A stretch of DNA of 64,000 nt from Chamaecyparis obtusa (taxonomy: Eukaryota > Streptophyta > Pinopsida > Cupressales > Cupressaceae): NCBI GenBank assembly GCA_027943335.1, contig BSBK01001879.1, positions 468,501 to 532,500 of the forward strand, given 5' to 3'. Position numbers and translations under genes: made by a program. Positions 25,101 through 36,868 of this stretch are shown piece by piece (position 1 is the first letter of the stretch; the number at the start of each line of letters is the position of its first letter). The notes beneath the pieces are model-generated. The model saw only the letters and a list, made by a program, of their open reading frames with translations. It was not told the origin of the DNA and made no database searches.

Positions 25101-25601
25101 CATATTTCTATCAAAAGCACCCAAATAAATTATTAGACATACTTGATCATTGGGTCTGTAACCTTTTGGAATATCACTGAATGTTCTGACAAATCTGATG
25201 TTGAAAGATGGGACTAATTCATCTTCTTCTATTTGAATCTCCATCAAATTGTTCAACAGAATGCTCACATCTATTCTTTCAAAAAATTGTTCCATGAAAG
25301 CTGAATTGAAGTCCTCCCATGAAGAAATAGAATTTGTTGGCAAGGAATAGAACCAGACCCTGGCATCATCTTTCAGTGTCTAAACTAGCAACTTCATGAT
25401 GACATCTTCATGACAAATCTTGAAGTCTCCCATCAGATCAGCAAACTCATGCAGATGATCACATGCTAAATTTGATCATCTCCCTTTAAACTCTTGCAAA
25501 TGCTTCCTAATCTTGGTAGGAATCTCATTCGAGAAACCATGTATGCCATCAAAACACAATGGCCCATACCTTTGTACAGAAAGACCTCTACTTGAATCCA
25601 T
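22162..25601 (-). pseudogene. Gag with long acidic C-terminal extension, first internal region
   Basis: Start ATG at 25601 (MDSSRGLSVQRYGPLCFDGI). The gag core follows: HLHEFADLMGDFKI, LKDDARVWFYSLP, SISSWEDFNSAFMEQFFERI, LVPSFNIRFVRTFSDIPKGY. After about 170 residues it becomes a very acidic, Ser/Asp/Glu-rich region of roughly 950 codons (SEFSEYEDDEEEFTVDN, YDDYEDSYAGID, NESDSDEDSKFLD) ending DRGKKWFHF at 22162. No zinc knuckle, protease or polymerase motif is visible. There are several in-frame stops and one frameshift between about 23949 and 23667. The gag part is recognised; the acidic tail is not. It ends 196 bp from the left LTR, so nothing else is encoded downstream. Confidence 0.75.
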
Positions 25602-26454
25602 TATGGACTGCACTTCCTCTTAATGAGACTTTTAGATTTTTATCACAAATAACTTATGCAACCATAAAGATTATAAAATCATACATATTCCCCCGAAGAT
25701 ACAAACCAGATTTTTTAATAAATCTGGAGAAACATGCAGACCAACACTTCTACAATCTTTTTATATGGTGACTTTTTCACCCAATAAGGATTATACAAAT
25801 ATAAATCATTCAATGAAAAATACTTGGTAAGTTCTTTGATGCTGCAATTTTTTCTTTGGCTGGAAACAATGGAAAATTTTAGAGCTCACTTCATGGCTCC
25901 ATCAGGTTCTTTCTATAGAGTCGCCACCTCCTTGACGAGGAAAAGTACTTTATCTCTGTTTCTGTATATTCTTTTCCAGCCAACACAAAACTTCACCAGA
26001 ATTTCAAATACTATTTATCAGAGTTGGATACATCATATCTTTTGTTCTAAAATTGCACTAATCAAACTGAGGATCTCAGAGTCGCCACTCACAACTTGGT
26101 GATATAATTTCAAATATTTTAAATTTGACTCTTATACACTTCAATGGAAACCACTGGATAACAAATAAGTCAGCTAGGAGTCTAGCTCTACTCCTACCCA
26201 CATTATTTATAACTGATTTATAACACTAGAGATATCAACTAATTGAAATAAGAAAGCTAGGAGTCCAGCTCAACTTGGAACCTGCATTATTTGCTCATGA
26301 TTATAATCTCCCTAGTAGAGTCACCATTTTGTTGGTGACTCGGATGGGCTGAATCAATCTGGGTAGTGAAATATTGAAAGTTTGTAATATAACCAGAGAT
26401 TTTGAACTGATTTATTTCATTATTATGTTCTCTTCCCCAATAGAGTTGCCATTT
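25602..26454 (-). other. 5' leader and primer-binding site, first internal region
   Basis: Directly inside the middle LTR the minus strand reads AAATGGCAACTCTATTGGGG, a primer-binding site (26436-26452). The plus-strand core AGAGT(C/T)(A/G)CCA recurs at 25917, 26078, 26317 and 26442, so the leader carries four binding-site-like motifs. The one at 26317-26335 also includes the first bases of the LTR (ATTTTGTTGGT). No ORF. The second internal region keeps the same four motifs. Confidence 0.7.
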
Positions 26455-29400
26455 TGTTGGTTCTTGGAATGGATTTTACACTCAATGAGACACCAATATA
26501 CCTAAGACTGATTTTGATAATGGTCAGTTCTAAATATAGGGAAATCTATAGGTAACTAGACTAACTATAGGGACAAGACTACCCTCTGCACTTCTGACTC
26601 TATAGAACCAAGGTGGGTGCACCTAATCTAGTAAATGAAACACTCTTTACAATACCAAGACAGGATTGAAAAAAGAAGATAATAGCAAGAAAGTCCTAAA
26701 TGATAATCAGTCATCCATTGACTCTCCATTGCTATGAAATAACTGAGGCCTAAATACATAAAACTAAAAAGAATTGAAAGGATTTGATTTAACTTTTGCA
26801 GAATATAACACATCCCAACCAAACATACATCAACATAGAGTTTACTTGTTTCAGATTAGTGTCTTATCCATTGGGCAAATCATCTAGTGCATTGTAGAAT
26901 ACACAGACTTATTACTATCATTTCATCAAAGATCTGAGTCATAAATGCAAATACCCAAAACCATACTACTTACAGAAATCCCTGTGCAAACCCCATGAAC
27001 TTGTGTATCATGTAAAGCATATTTTAATCTGATTAATACCAGAACTGAAGACAAATAACACATGCATAGATAAAATCCATACAAAGAATTAGAACATTCA
27101 AAACCCATAAAACTTGACACAGATGGAGAGAAATGGAACTGAAAACTTGAATTAAGAATGAGGACATAAGCCTCTGTATACACCTTTCTTGAAGATTCAA
27201 AGTCACTTAGACAACATACAAAAGATTTGCAACCTTCTACTTTGTTTTGATACAAACTAGACTAAAAATGTCGTACTCCTTGACTGAAGGTTCGGGATGT
27301 AACCTTATGAACCAAAAAACCAGCAGCCTCTGTAAATGGTCTTGGAAATCCATATATAGGATTGCATCAAGCTTAGGACCATTTAGGGCTTTTTTAGGGC
27401 AACACAGTCAACCCTAAGACCATCCAAAATATCTTAGATAAATCTGATATCATTTACATTCTAGAACATCTTTTTACAAAATATCTTCATTCTTACCCAA
27501 ATCCAATCTTGGAATACACAGTCCATTATTGCTCTTACCAAATTGGTCGAATCTAATTTTTAACACTGCCATTGTATTCCTCATTTTCTAGCATTTTTGA
27601 AAACATATAATACTTATATATTTGAGCAACAAATGAGTCCTGAAGACATTTTTCCATGAACAGCCTGCATCATTTAAATTTTTATTTATTTATATTGTGT
27701 AGACTATATAAATTCATTTTTTGATCTTTGCTGCAATTTCAAAATTCCATGGTGGGCCCTATGTGACACATGGCACCACATGAATGGGTCAAATGGCCAC
27801 CTCATCTGCCTTGCTAGATCTGTGCACACACTTATGACACGTGTCACTCTGTGATTGGCTCCTCTCACTGACATCCATCGATCTGGCACGCATCATGATG
27901 AAGTCAGCCAATTGATGATCTAACTGGTCTGTCATCAGTCCCTCATCGCATGTCACATTTTGATTTGCCTGCAATCTCCACTTGGCACCAAATGCATCTC
28001 CCTCCCAAGTCCATGGGTGACACTTGTCACCATGTCACTATTTTGCAGAGGTGTCCTCCTGGCACCTTCATCTTTGTGGATCAACGATGATCATTTGATC
28101 TGGAATGCATCCCAATGTGTTGGTTTTGCACATTGTCAAAATTTCCTCACCGACATGTGGGGCGCATAGTTGATTCATCATCCACTTCATTTGCCAATCG
28201 AGCACCTCAATCCTCATGCACATGAGAGAGCCCTCCAACTGGGTGTCTACTCTAGACACCATATGATTATTTGTTTGGGTATTTGAATATCTTATCTCAC
28301 TTTCACACAGTGAATGTGGGATAAATCCCTCTTCAAGTATAACATATTTCCTTCCAAAATTTACCTTGGCATTCGCACCTAGCTGGGCCCACCAGAGTCT
28401 GACCAGCTCCACACATTCCTTCCTCTTCTTTCTCTACCTCATACTATGGAAACATTTATTTAAAACATTTCTAAAACCCTCAGCTGCATACATGTGGGAT
28501 TAAAACCCAAATAATGATCAAACATTACAGCCTTCCATACCTACGCGTGAGCCTTGGTTCTTAACTTCTCCTTGTTGGTGTGTGTAAGAGAAAGGCCTGG
28601 CAGAACCAACTCTATTTGCAGACACCCCACGTTTGTTACCTTTTGATTTGGCCTACAAGCCAACACCCAAAGGGGCACACATAAGGTTGGAAGCCTTATG
28701 CAAGCCCAATCTTCCTTCCTTAGTGTGTATTTTGCTTCCCTTACAAAGACTCGCACCTGCTTCAAAATCATGCATACATCATACAAGATGGGGGGAGGCA
28801 CATATTTAAATAAAATTTAATACTAGTTGTCCCACACAAGACTCCATATGCTATGCATATTGCTTTGTTGTATCTTGGCCTGCATAATGCACAACCTCCT
28901 CTTCAAGCATTCACGCAGGCCCTTGGTGGATAGTGCACACTTTGGTCAGTGCAAGCACACAAATAATTCTCTCCTCCATGTGCCTTGCTCATAAGAAATG
29001 GATAAAGTATTGTGTGTGAGACACACACACACTCCTTAATCAACCTGCAACTTTAACAAATTTTGTGACTATCATTGCCTACAAACAAATCTGTAGTGCC
29101 ACACCTTTCATATGCAAGAGTGAATTGATGCTTATGAGCAAGATCAGTTTTGAAACTCATTGATGTGCACCCCTTCATTTCTTGATGTGCACAGCACCAA
29201 GGAAACCCATGGCTTACAATCTGGTGCATATAGATATTTAAAAGTGTGCCCAAATTTTCAAAATGTATGTTTAATACTTTAGTTTACTTTCCAACCTTCA
29301 TTTATGAGACTTGAAGCCTCCTTTTCCTTCCCTTTATGTTGCAACAATACTTTATATGGAGTCTCACAGAGCCTCTTCACTAATGTGAGCCATCCCTTAG

Positions 29401-31040
29401 TTTTAAAATGCAGCATTTCATTTATCATGTAGCACTCCATTTTAATTAAAAGGTGAATGTCAGCGTTAACATGCAAACATGCTTGTGATATTTCAGTAAC
29501 TCTCGGATGTAAGAACAATACCATTCACAAAGTAAAATCTGAATGCATCACATTTTATTTTATTATGTTATCTCTGGAATCATTCCTCTCAAAATGTCAC
29601 ATAATCATTCACAAGAAATCGACAGAGATCTCTTTAAAATAATGGGGCAAGCTGGACTCCAAGCAAGTTCACCCTAAAAAAAATTTGAATTCAAACAACC
29701 GGCCCAAAAATCATCTAAAACGACTAGCATCTGCAACCAGATCCAATCCGGACAACCGGAAACTTTAAAAAGTTTCAATTTCCATCATTTTGCCAGTCTG
29801 CAAATTTGAATAAAACACCTCCAGTCATGCCATTTAAAGACTAATCAAAACATATCACTGAAAGCTAAAACACGGTAGATAAGAACCTTGTGCTATAGAG
29901 AAACATCCCATCATAGGGATTCACCAAAAAATGAATGAGGTAGGAGATTTTAAAAGGTTAAAACACCCGTTCAGAATTGCTAGCAATCACAAACTAAAAA
30001 CACCGTCGACTACAATAGGACATGAATTAAAAATATCAAACAAAGAGCTCAGGGCACGCCACTAAAACTAGAAGAAGCCTCATATGCAGTGATCGCAAAA
30101 AAAAACCCTCAATTGAAGACAAGCATTTGACCAAAAACTACAAATTTAAGAAAATGGCTACTTTACAGAATTATTCTATCCACACTTTTTATCATTATTG
30201 AACACCTTTTTACTTGACCTTGCAATCCGATCAAATGGAAATCTTAGGGTTTGAAACCTTGGATGATTGATCTCTCTCTCACATAAAAAAAATTCTATAA
30301 TCAGATTTTTGGGATGATAAAATGATTATCTAGAAATAAATTTGAAATTCAGCCACTTAGAACATCCTGAACTGAATGGCAGTGAAATAGTAGAAGTTGC
30401 GTCCAGAACTGTCTGAGGAAATGGGTCAAACGGATTTGTCAGAACCTAAAACTTATCAAGGAAAAAAATTTCTATGTATATAGTATGGAACATCATTCAA
30501 TTATGTTTGAGATTGAACTAGGTGCAAATGGCAAGACCCCAAATTAAGGCACTCAAAAAATTGAACTGTGCAGTCCTAGAGAAACTTAGCAATCTGCAAA
30601 CAGAAAGGCTCTGGCAAACATGTCAAACGGGCACATCGGGGACTAAAACTTGGTATGGACATTTTTTCTCATGCCTAAAACATGATTCAATAACCCACAT
30701 GTCATTAATATCAACCAAGTGTCAAATGCAAACCTTCAAAGTAGGCCCCTTAGTAAAAACTAGACAAAATGTAAAGTGCAGATTTGTAGAATGCCCTTCA
30801 AATGGGTACCATCAAAACATGTCCGAATTGAGAACTGGGAAATGTGACCAACTGTGTATGTCAAATGAAATGCAAGGAGCACATGTCCTATGCCCCATCC
30901 CATGAAAATCAATAGGCCTATCTTTGTATGCACTTGAACCTAGGTCCTTTTAAACTATTCTTTTGAAGCACTGAACACTGCATTAGGAAAATTCTCTTAT
31001 TATGGACTCGAAAATATCTAGATTTTTTAGAGTACCAACA
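26455..31040 (-). repeat. Middle giant LTR (4586 bp)
   Basis: Starts TGTTGGTTCTTGG and ends AGAGTACCAACA on the plus strand. About 100 bp present in both outer LTRs are missing at about 27870, accounting for the shorter length. It serves at once as 5' LTR of the first internal region and 3' LTR of the second. The TATA motif of the family is kept near 27350-27360. It has no intact gene; frames such as 30522-30905 are not kept in the other copies. Confidence 0.9.
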
Positions 31041-31188
31041 GTGGCTCTAGTTGGGGATGCGTGCCCCTTGTGGGCATGTAGATAATTTTGAATGTTTGGT
31101 ATAGCAGACCACTCAAAAATGAAAACCAAGATTGGTAAGTTATAAGATTGGTTTTCAAGATAAGGGGAAACATCTCCTCATGAAATGA
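31041..31188 (-). other. Internal deletion point in the second internal region
   Basis: Compared with the first internal region, roughly 0.8 kb is missing here. Sequence matching 21966-22062 joins sequence matching about 22870 onward near 31125-31145. The lost DNA encodes the last about 260 codons of the acidic tail. Confidence 0.7.
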
Positions 31189-33875
31189 CTAAAAGCCAAC
31201 ACCTTTCTCACAACTATCAATGTCTTGCACACATAAACCTAGATCATCAAGCAATGTTTCTTCTAAAACTTGTAGGGCTAAGAGATTACATTCAAATTTA
31301 TCACTTTCCTTAGTACTCCGATTTACACAAGAATCTCTGACATTAAGCTCATCGAAATCTGAATCTATACCAGCATATGAATCCTCATAGTCATCATACA
31401 TGACACTTTTATATTCCTTACATTCATATGCATCATAATCTTTATTTGTGTCTAATCTCTGAAAATCAGCTTCTAGCAGGTCTGAGATTTCCTCATTGCT
31501 TATTGTACACTGGATTTCATTTTCATTCTCTTTGGCTTCATGCTTGATGCTACAAACCTTCTTCTTGTTTGGAATAGGGGCTGAAAACTCTTGGCTCAAG
31601 TGATCTTGTGCAAAACCATCACTGTAACAACTTTCATCTACATCATAATTATCTCTTTTCCCTTTGCACAAATATTTCTTATACTGGGATAGTAAAATTG
31701 TTCTCTTATGTTGATAAAAATAAAGGTCTACAAACTTTTTAATAGAAACATTATCAACTGTGAACTCTTCCTCATCATCTTCATATTCACTGAATTCACT
31801 ATTAGCATCATAATCTTTATCATTGGCACAAAAGGAAACAACAACATCATTTTTATTTGCACAAGGTTCCCCACAAGAAAACCTTTCTTTCATGTCATCA
31901 TAATCTGATTTTTGATCACTCGAAGAACACATTTTCGTATCTGGCACAAAATCACAATCAATGTAAAATTTTGAACCATCATACATGCTGTTCTGACTTT
32001 TCATCTTTGTACATGGAAAGTAATCAACACCATCATTGCATGTTTGAACATCCAAAGAGAAGCTCTGAAGTTCAACTATATGCATATCACACAAGTCTTC
32101 AAGAAAATAATTTTGAAGTGTAACTCAGTGGCTTTAAATTGAAATCATCTTGAGAGACATCATTATGCTGAACTGAAAAAATGAAAGATTCATTTTCTGC
32201 TTGGTAATTGATATGTTTTTGTTGGCTTGTTCCAACATCCTCTAAAAATAGAGCACTATCACTCTGTACATCAAAATCTTGGAGGAAAAAGCACTCCTTT
32301 GGCCGAAATAAACAATCTGATATAGAATTTGAAATGTCATCGAGCTTTTCATTGAGGGTTTTAAATTGTGGTTCAAACAAATTAGCAAACAACCCATTGC
32401 ACATGCTCTTCTTTTGGCATACATCTCCCTGACATAATTCACTATTGTAGGGAAAAATGTCAGCACTATTAACTTCTTCTTGATGAGACACTGACTTTAT
32501 ATCATTGATAATATCAAAATCTTCAGTATCTAAATCAAACCAACTAACTTCCATTTCTGATTCAAGGGAAAATTGAGCTACCATGGTTTCATATTCGGGC
32601 TCATAGAAGCCTTCATCTATCTTATGATCAACAATTTCATATGGTAAATCAAAAGTTGAAAACATACAAACTAAAAAATTAGTTTCATCACCACTTTTAT
32701 CTGAAACACAAGAATTCATTATTTCTCTAGTCATGTCATCTTTTTCACAATCACTTCTAGCACATGGCAACTGTTCATTTACTTCACAGGGCTGTTCATA
32801 AACCATTACCTTGTCCTCAAGAAGATCAAGATTATTATGGCTCCTTGAATCTTCTTCTTCACTATCAGCACCATTGAAAATAGATAGAACTTCATCACTT
32901 GGGGCTTTATCATTATCTGATGAAAGATCTACCCCCTCTTCATTTTCATTACTTGACTACAAAAACATAAGTCTCTACGGCCTCACAACTAGAAGAACTA
33001 GTTTCAAATCTACTTGGTGTATACCCCTTGTATATATCTATCTCTACATCAAGAAAATGTTACAATTCTTCACTAACCATGTTAATTTCTATATCTGCGA
33101 CAGTCATTGTTTGCTACAAATTTTCTTCATTCATATTTTGTTCAGAAGTATAACTTAAAACATGATCAGTAACATTGGCAGATATGGAAACCTTTTGACA
33201 TTGAGTTTCATTTGCTGATTTACACCTATCTTCTTTGGTTGGAACATTATGACAACGGACTCTAGCAGATTAAAACCCTTTGGCAATTTTATATCTCAAA
33301 TTATTCTCAATGTCCATTGCTATCATAAAAGCGTGATGTAAATTATTTGGCTCTTAATTTCTTAACAAGAAGCTCATCTTTCTATCAAAAGCACCCAAAT
33401 AAATTATTAGACATACTTGATCATTGGGTCTGTAACCTTTCAGAATATCACTGAATGTTCTGACAAATCTAATGTTGAAAGATGGGACTAATTCATCTTC
33501 TTCTATTTGAATCCCCATCAAATTGTTCAATAGAATGCTCACATATATTCTTTTAGCAAACTATTCCATGAAAGCTGAATTAAAGTCCTCCCATGAAGAA
33601 ATAGAATTTGTTAGCAAAGAATAGAACCAGACCTTGGCCTCATCTTTCAGTGTCTGAACCAGCAACTTCATGATGACATCTTCATGACAAATCTTGAAGT
33701 CTCCCATTAGATTAGCAAACTCCTACAAATGATCACATGTTGAATCTGATCATTTCCCTTTAAACTCTTGCAAATGCTTCCTAATATTGGTAGGAATCTC
33801 ATTTAGGAAACCATGTATGCCATCAAAACACAATGACACATACCTCTATATAGAAAGACCTCTACTTGAATCCAT
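31189..33875 (-). pseudogene. Gag with acidic extension, second internal region (C-terminally truncated)
   Basis: Same start (ATG at 33875, MDSSR form) and same order of segments as 22162-25601. It includes the gag core near 33350-33700 and long open acidic frames at 32099-32806 and 31189-32094 (FSEYEDDEEEFTVDN, SDFDELNVRD). The open acidic frames are longer here than in the first copy. It stops at 31189 and the remaining tail is deleted. The frame changes at least twice. The tail contains no recognised domain. Preservation of long open stretches in the acidic part of both copies suggests it was translated in the active ancestor. Confidence 0.72.
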
Positions 33876-34277
33876 TATGGAATGCACTTCCTCTTAATGA
33901 TACTTTTAGGATTTTATCACAAATAACTTATGTAACCATAAAGATTATAAAATCATACATATTCCTCCGAAGATACAGACCAAATTTTTTAATAAATCTA
34001 GAGAAACATGCAGACCCACACTTGTAAAATCCTTTTATCTGGTGACTTTTTCACCCAATAAGGATTATACAAATATAAATCATTCAATGAGAAATGCTTG
34101 GTAAGTTCTTTGATGCTGCAATTTTTTCTTTGGCTGGAAACAATAGCAAATTTTAGAGCTCACTTCATGGCTCCATCGAGTTCTTTCTATAGAGTCACCA
34201 CCTCCTTGACGAGGAAAAGTACTTTATCTCTGTTTCTGTATATTCTTTTCCAGCCAACACAAAAGTTCACTAGAATT
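33876..34277 (-). other. Leader of the second internal region, part nearest gag
   Basis: Matches 25602-26000. Its last bases, GAATT (34273-34277), are the left target-site copy of the gypsy insertion, and the leader resumes at 40662. One AGAGTCACCA motif is at 34191-34200. Confidence 0.8.
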
Positions 34278-35127
34278 TGATGTAGGAGCATCCTGGGTGT
34301 AAGAGAAATTTTGCATCACCCAAAAATATTTATGTTTTTGTATTCAACAAGGGATATCTTGTGCAGAGTTGTTATTTATGGAAACTTTCTATTTTTAGTA
34401 AGTTGGTCATATGATCTCAAAATGTTCTAATTTTACATGTGGAGTTTCATCTCAGTCATATCAGTCTGCCAGTAAAGTTTCATGGCTAGATCAGGTCTAT
34501 TTTTGAAGATATCAAAGCTTTTTAGTATTGGTAGCAGGGTACAAAAATTTTTAACTCAATTTTGAAAGCTTTAGAGGCCTCAGATGAGGTCAAAAATTTG
34601 GGTGACAGGTGCTTGCCCAAGTCAAGCCTGTAGAGTGCTATGTGGCCTTTCCAAAATGGGGTTATAATAGTCAATCAGGTCAACTGGTGATGACTTATGG
34701 TCTCTGGAAGTTGGGCCACCTAAAATGGCAGAAAATAATTTTCCTTCAAACTTTTTGTTCAGGTTTCAATAGTTATTTTGAGCTGACTTTGATGAAATAA
34801 ATTAAAAAATAAAATAATTCTAAGTTTGGTCGGCCCTAAGGGCTAAATTTCTAAAACCTTCTCGAACGGTGGAAAATGCCTATATGAAGAAGGCCCGTAG
34901 TGCTGTCTAAGGAAACTCTAGGTAGTAGATCTGGGTATTGATTCGAGGCTTTGTCCTACAGAATATTGTAAGGAAATGCCCATGTGGCTTTGCATATTGT
35001 AATTCTGAAATTTTATAATTCCACATTTGTGGAGATAATAACAAGCCCATTTTCTATTCTTGCATATTGTTGTTGTTTCTCTATTCCTTTTATGTGTTTG
35101 TGGTATTAAGGGGAGAACCCTTCATCA
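34278..35127 (+). repeat. 5' LTR of gypsy copy 2 (850 bp)
   Basis: Starts TGATGTAGGAGCATCC, ends CCTTCATCA. The TATA motif is degraded to TATATGA near 34881. Confidence 0.95.
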
Positions 35128-35129
35128 AG

Positions 35130-35144
35130 TGGTATCAGAGCAGG
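35130..35144 (+). other. Primer-binding site of gypsy copy 2
   Basis: TGGTATCAGAGCAGG, two bases after the 5' LTR. This is the well-known plant initiator-methionine tRNA primer-binding sequence. Confidence 0.93.
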
Positions 35145-35228
35145 AGTTCCTGAGTGTGTAAATAGATCACCAACTATGAGGTAGTTTGCACCAAGACCGT
35201 GGTTAGGGTTTCAACGCACATCACAAAA

Positions 35229-36420
35229 ATGCCTCCACGAAGGGAACATGGTGGAAGAGCTTGTGTTGTAACACCTGAGGTTAGAGCGCTCCAGAGACAA
35301 GTGCAAGCATTGCAAGAAGAGATTCACAGAGGAATGAATCTTAATGTCAGAGATGAAAGTGAGGATGAAGCCAAAGAAGGAAATGATGATCAAGAAGAAG
35401 AAGGAAAAATTTTGAATCAAGAAGAACAAAGGCTTTTCCGGGCTATTTCCAAGATTGGGAAAAGATCTAAGATCAAGGTTCCTGCATTTTCAGGAAATCT
35501 TAACCCAAAAGAATAGATCGACTGGATCAATGAATGTGAAGAATATTTTGAGTATGAAGATATTGAGGATCCTAATAGGGTCAAATTCATGAAATAGAAG
35601 AGGGAAAGATAAAATCACAAGATGGGATAGGATAGCAAAGATCAATCATGCAAAGATCCGGTGGCAAGATATTCAATTGGAGCAAAATAGAAGAGGGAAA
35701 GATAAAATTACAAGATGGGATCAGATGGTGGATAAATTGAAGCGATAGTTCATTCTTGTTGATTATGAGCTTGACCTACTGAAGAAGATGCAAAGTTTGA
35801 AGCAAGCAGGAAGATCTATTTAGGAGTATACAGAGGAGTTCTATCAAATCCTCATCAGAATAGGCCATGCAGAAGTGGATAAGGAGAAAGTTTCATGTTA
35901 CCTTAATGGGTTGAGGCCGAGCATTTAGGAAGAGCTGAATCTCATTTGAATGAATAGTATTGAAGAGGCATACTAGTTTTCCCTAAAAGTAGAGGAAAAA
36001 TTGAACAAGAAGTTTGAGAACAGACAAAATGAAAGAGGTCACGGTGGATGATTTGGTGGATGGTCGTATGGAGGTCAAAATGAAGATCCAAAAAAGAAAG
36101 ATGAGGCTAGTAGTAGTCAAAATCAGAGAGGAAACAATTCTAATCATTTCCAAGATCAGAACAATAGAGATCAGAGAGGAAGAGGAAAAGGTTTAGGAAG
36201 AGGAGGCTTCCATGGAACATGTTTTCACTATGGAGAAGAAGGTCATAGGGCATTTGAATGTCCTCAATGCCAAGGAAAGATAGATAGGAGGAATGAAGGC
36301 TAGGCCAGAGTTGCACATGTAGATGAAGAGGCCAGATCATCAAATTCTGAAGATGCTGAAAGAGGAGGAACATTCATTAACAAAAGAGTCCCACTGAGTG
36401 GTGAGAATGAACCTGAATAA
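35229..36420 (+). pseudogene. Gag of gypsy copy 2
   Basis: Starts MPPRREHGGRACVVTPEVRA at 35229. It has a coiled-coil-like start, an acidic stretch, then the gag core (FSGNLNPKE, stop, IDWINECEEYFEYEDIED; QEYTEEFYQILIRIG with Q replaced by a stop). A zinc knuckle near 36221 reads CFHYGEEGHRAFEC, with the second Cys changed to Tyr. A 36-bp segment at 35593-35628 is repeated at 35686-35721 and disrupts the reading frame. Most stops are TAG where Gln is expected. Confidence 0.85.
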
Positions 36421-36459
36421 AGGAGGAGTCTATTTCATACTAGATGCAAGTGTGAGGGT

Positions 36460-36811
36460 AAATTATGTGATGTGATTATTGATAGTGGAAGCACCGACAA
36501 TTTGGTGTCAAAAGAGATGGTGACAAAGTTGAAGCCTCAAGAGACAGAAACACCCACATCCATATCAGATTGTCTGGGTGTAGGAGGACCACAAGGTCAT
36601 GGTTAGTGAACAATGCTTAGTAAAGTTCAAGATTGGAAAGTACCATGATGTGGTACTATGTGATATCATACATATGGATGCATGTCACATGTTGTTGGGT
36701 AGACCATGGCAGTTTGACAAATGTGTTGTACATAATGGTCGTGTGAATACCTATTCCCTGACAAAGGATGGAGTGCAACATAAGCTAAAGCCATTGAAGG
36801 AGACCCAATAA
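36460..36811 (+). pseudogene. Aspartic protease of gypsy copy 2
   Basis: CDVIIDSGSTDNLVSKEM near 36465 holds the active-site DSG. The distal half reads YHDVVLCDIIHMDACHMLLG then RPWQFD, typical of plant gypsy proteases. Two stops near 36600 split it. It lies between gag and reverse transcriptase as usual. Confidence 0.85.
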
Positions 36812-36868
36812 AAGGTATGTGGTAATGCAAGAATAACTTTTGTTGATGGAAGAAAATTCCTAGATGGT

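Noticed and set aside
30522..30905. 127-codon plus-strand frame in the middle LTR
   Set aside because: Not kept in the left or right LTR (short or broken there), and overlaps the minus-strand frame.
17278..31040. Left and middle giant LTRs as a self-contained two-LTR element
   Set aside because: No matching target duplication around 17278-31040; the match TAATC pairs the left with the rightmost LTR.
35130..35144. tRNA-like sequence suggesting a tRNA gene
   Set aside because: Only the short 3' complement used as a primer-binding site is present, not a cloverleaf.
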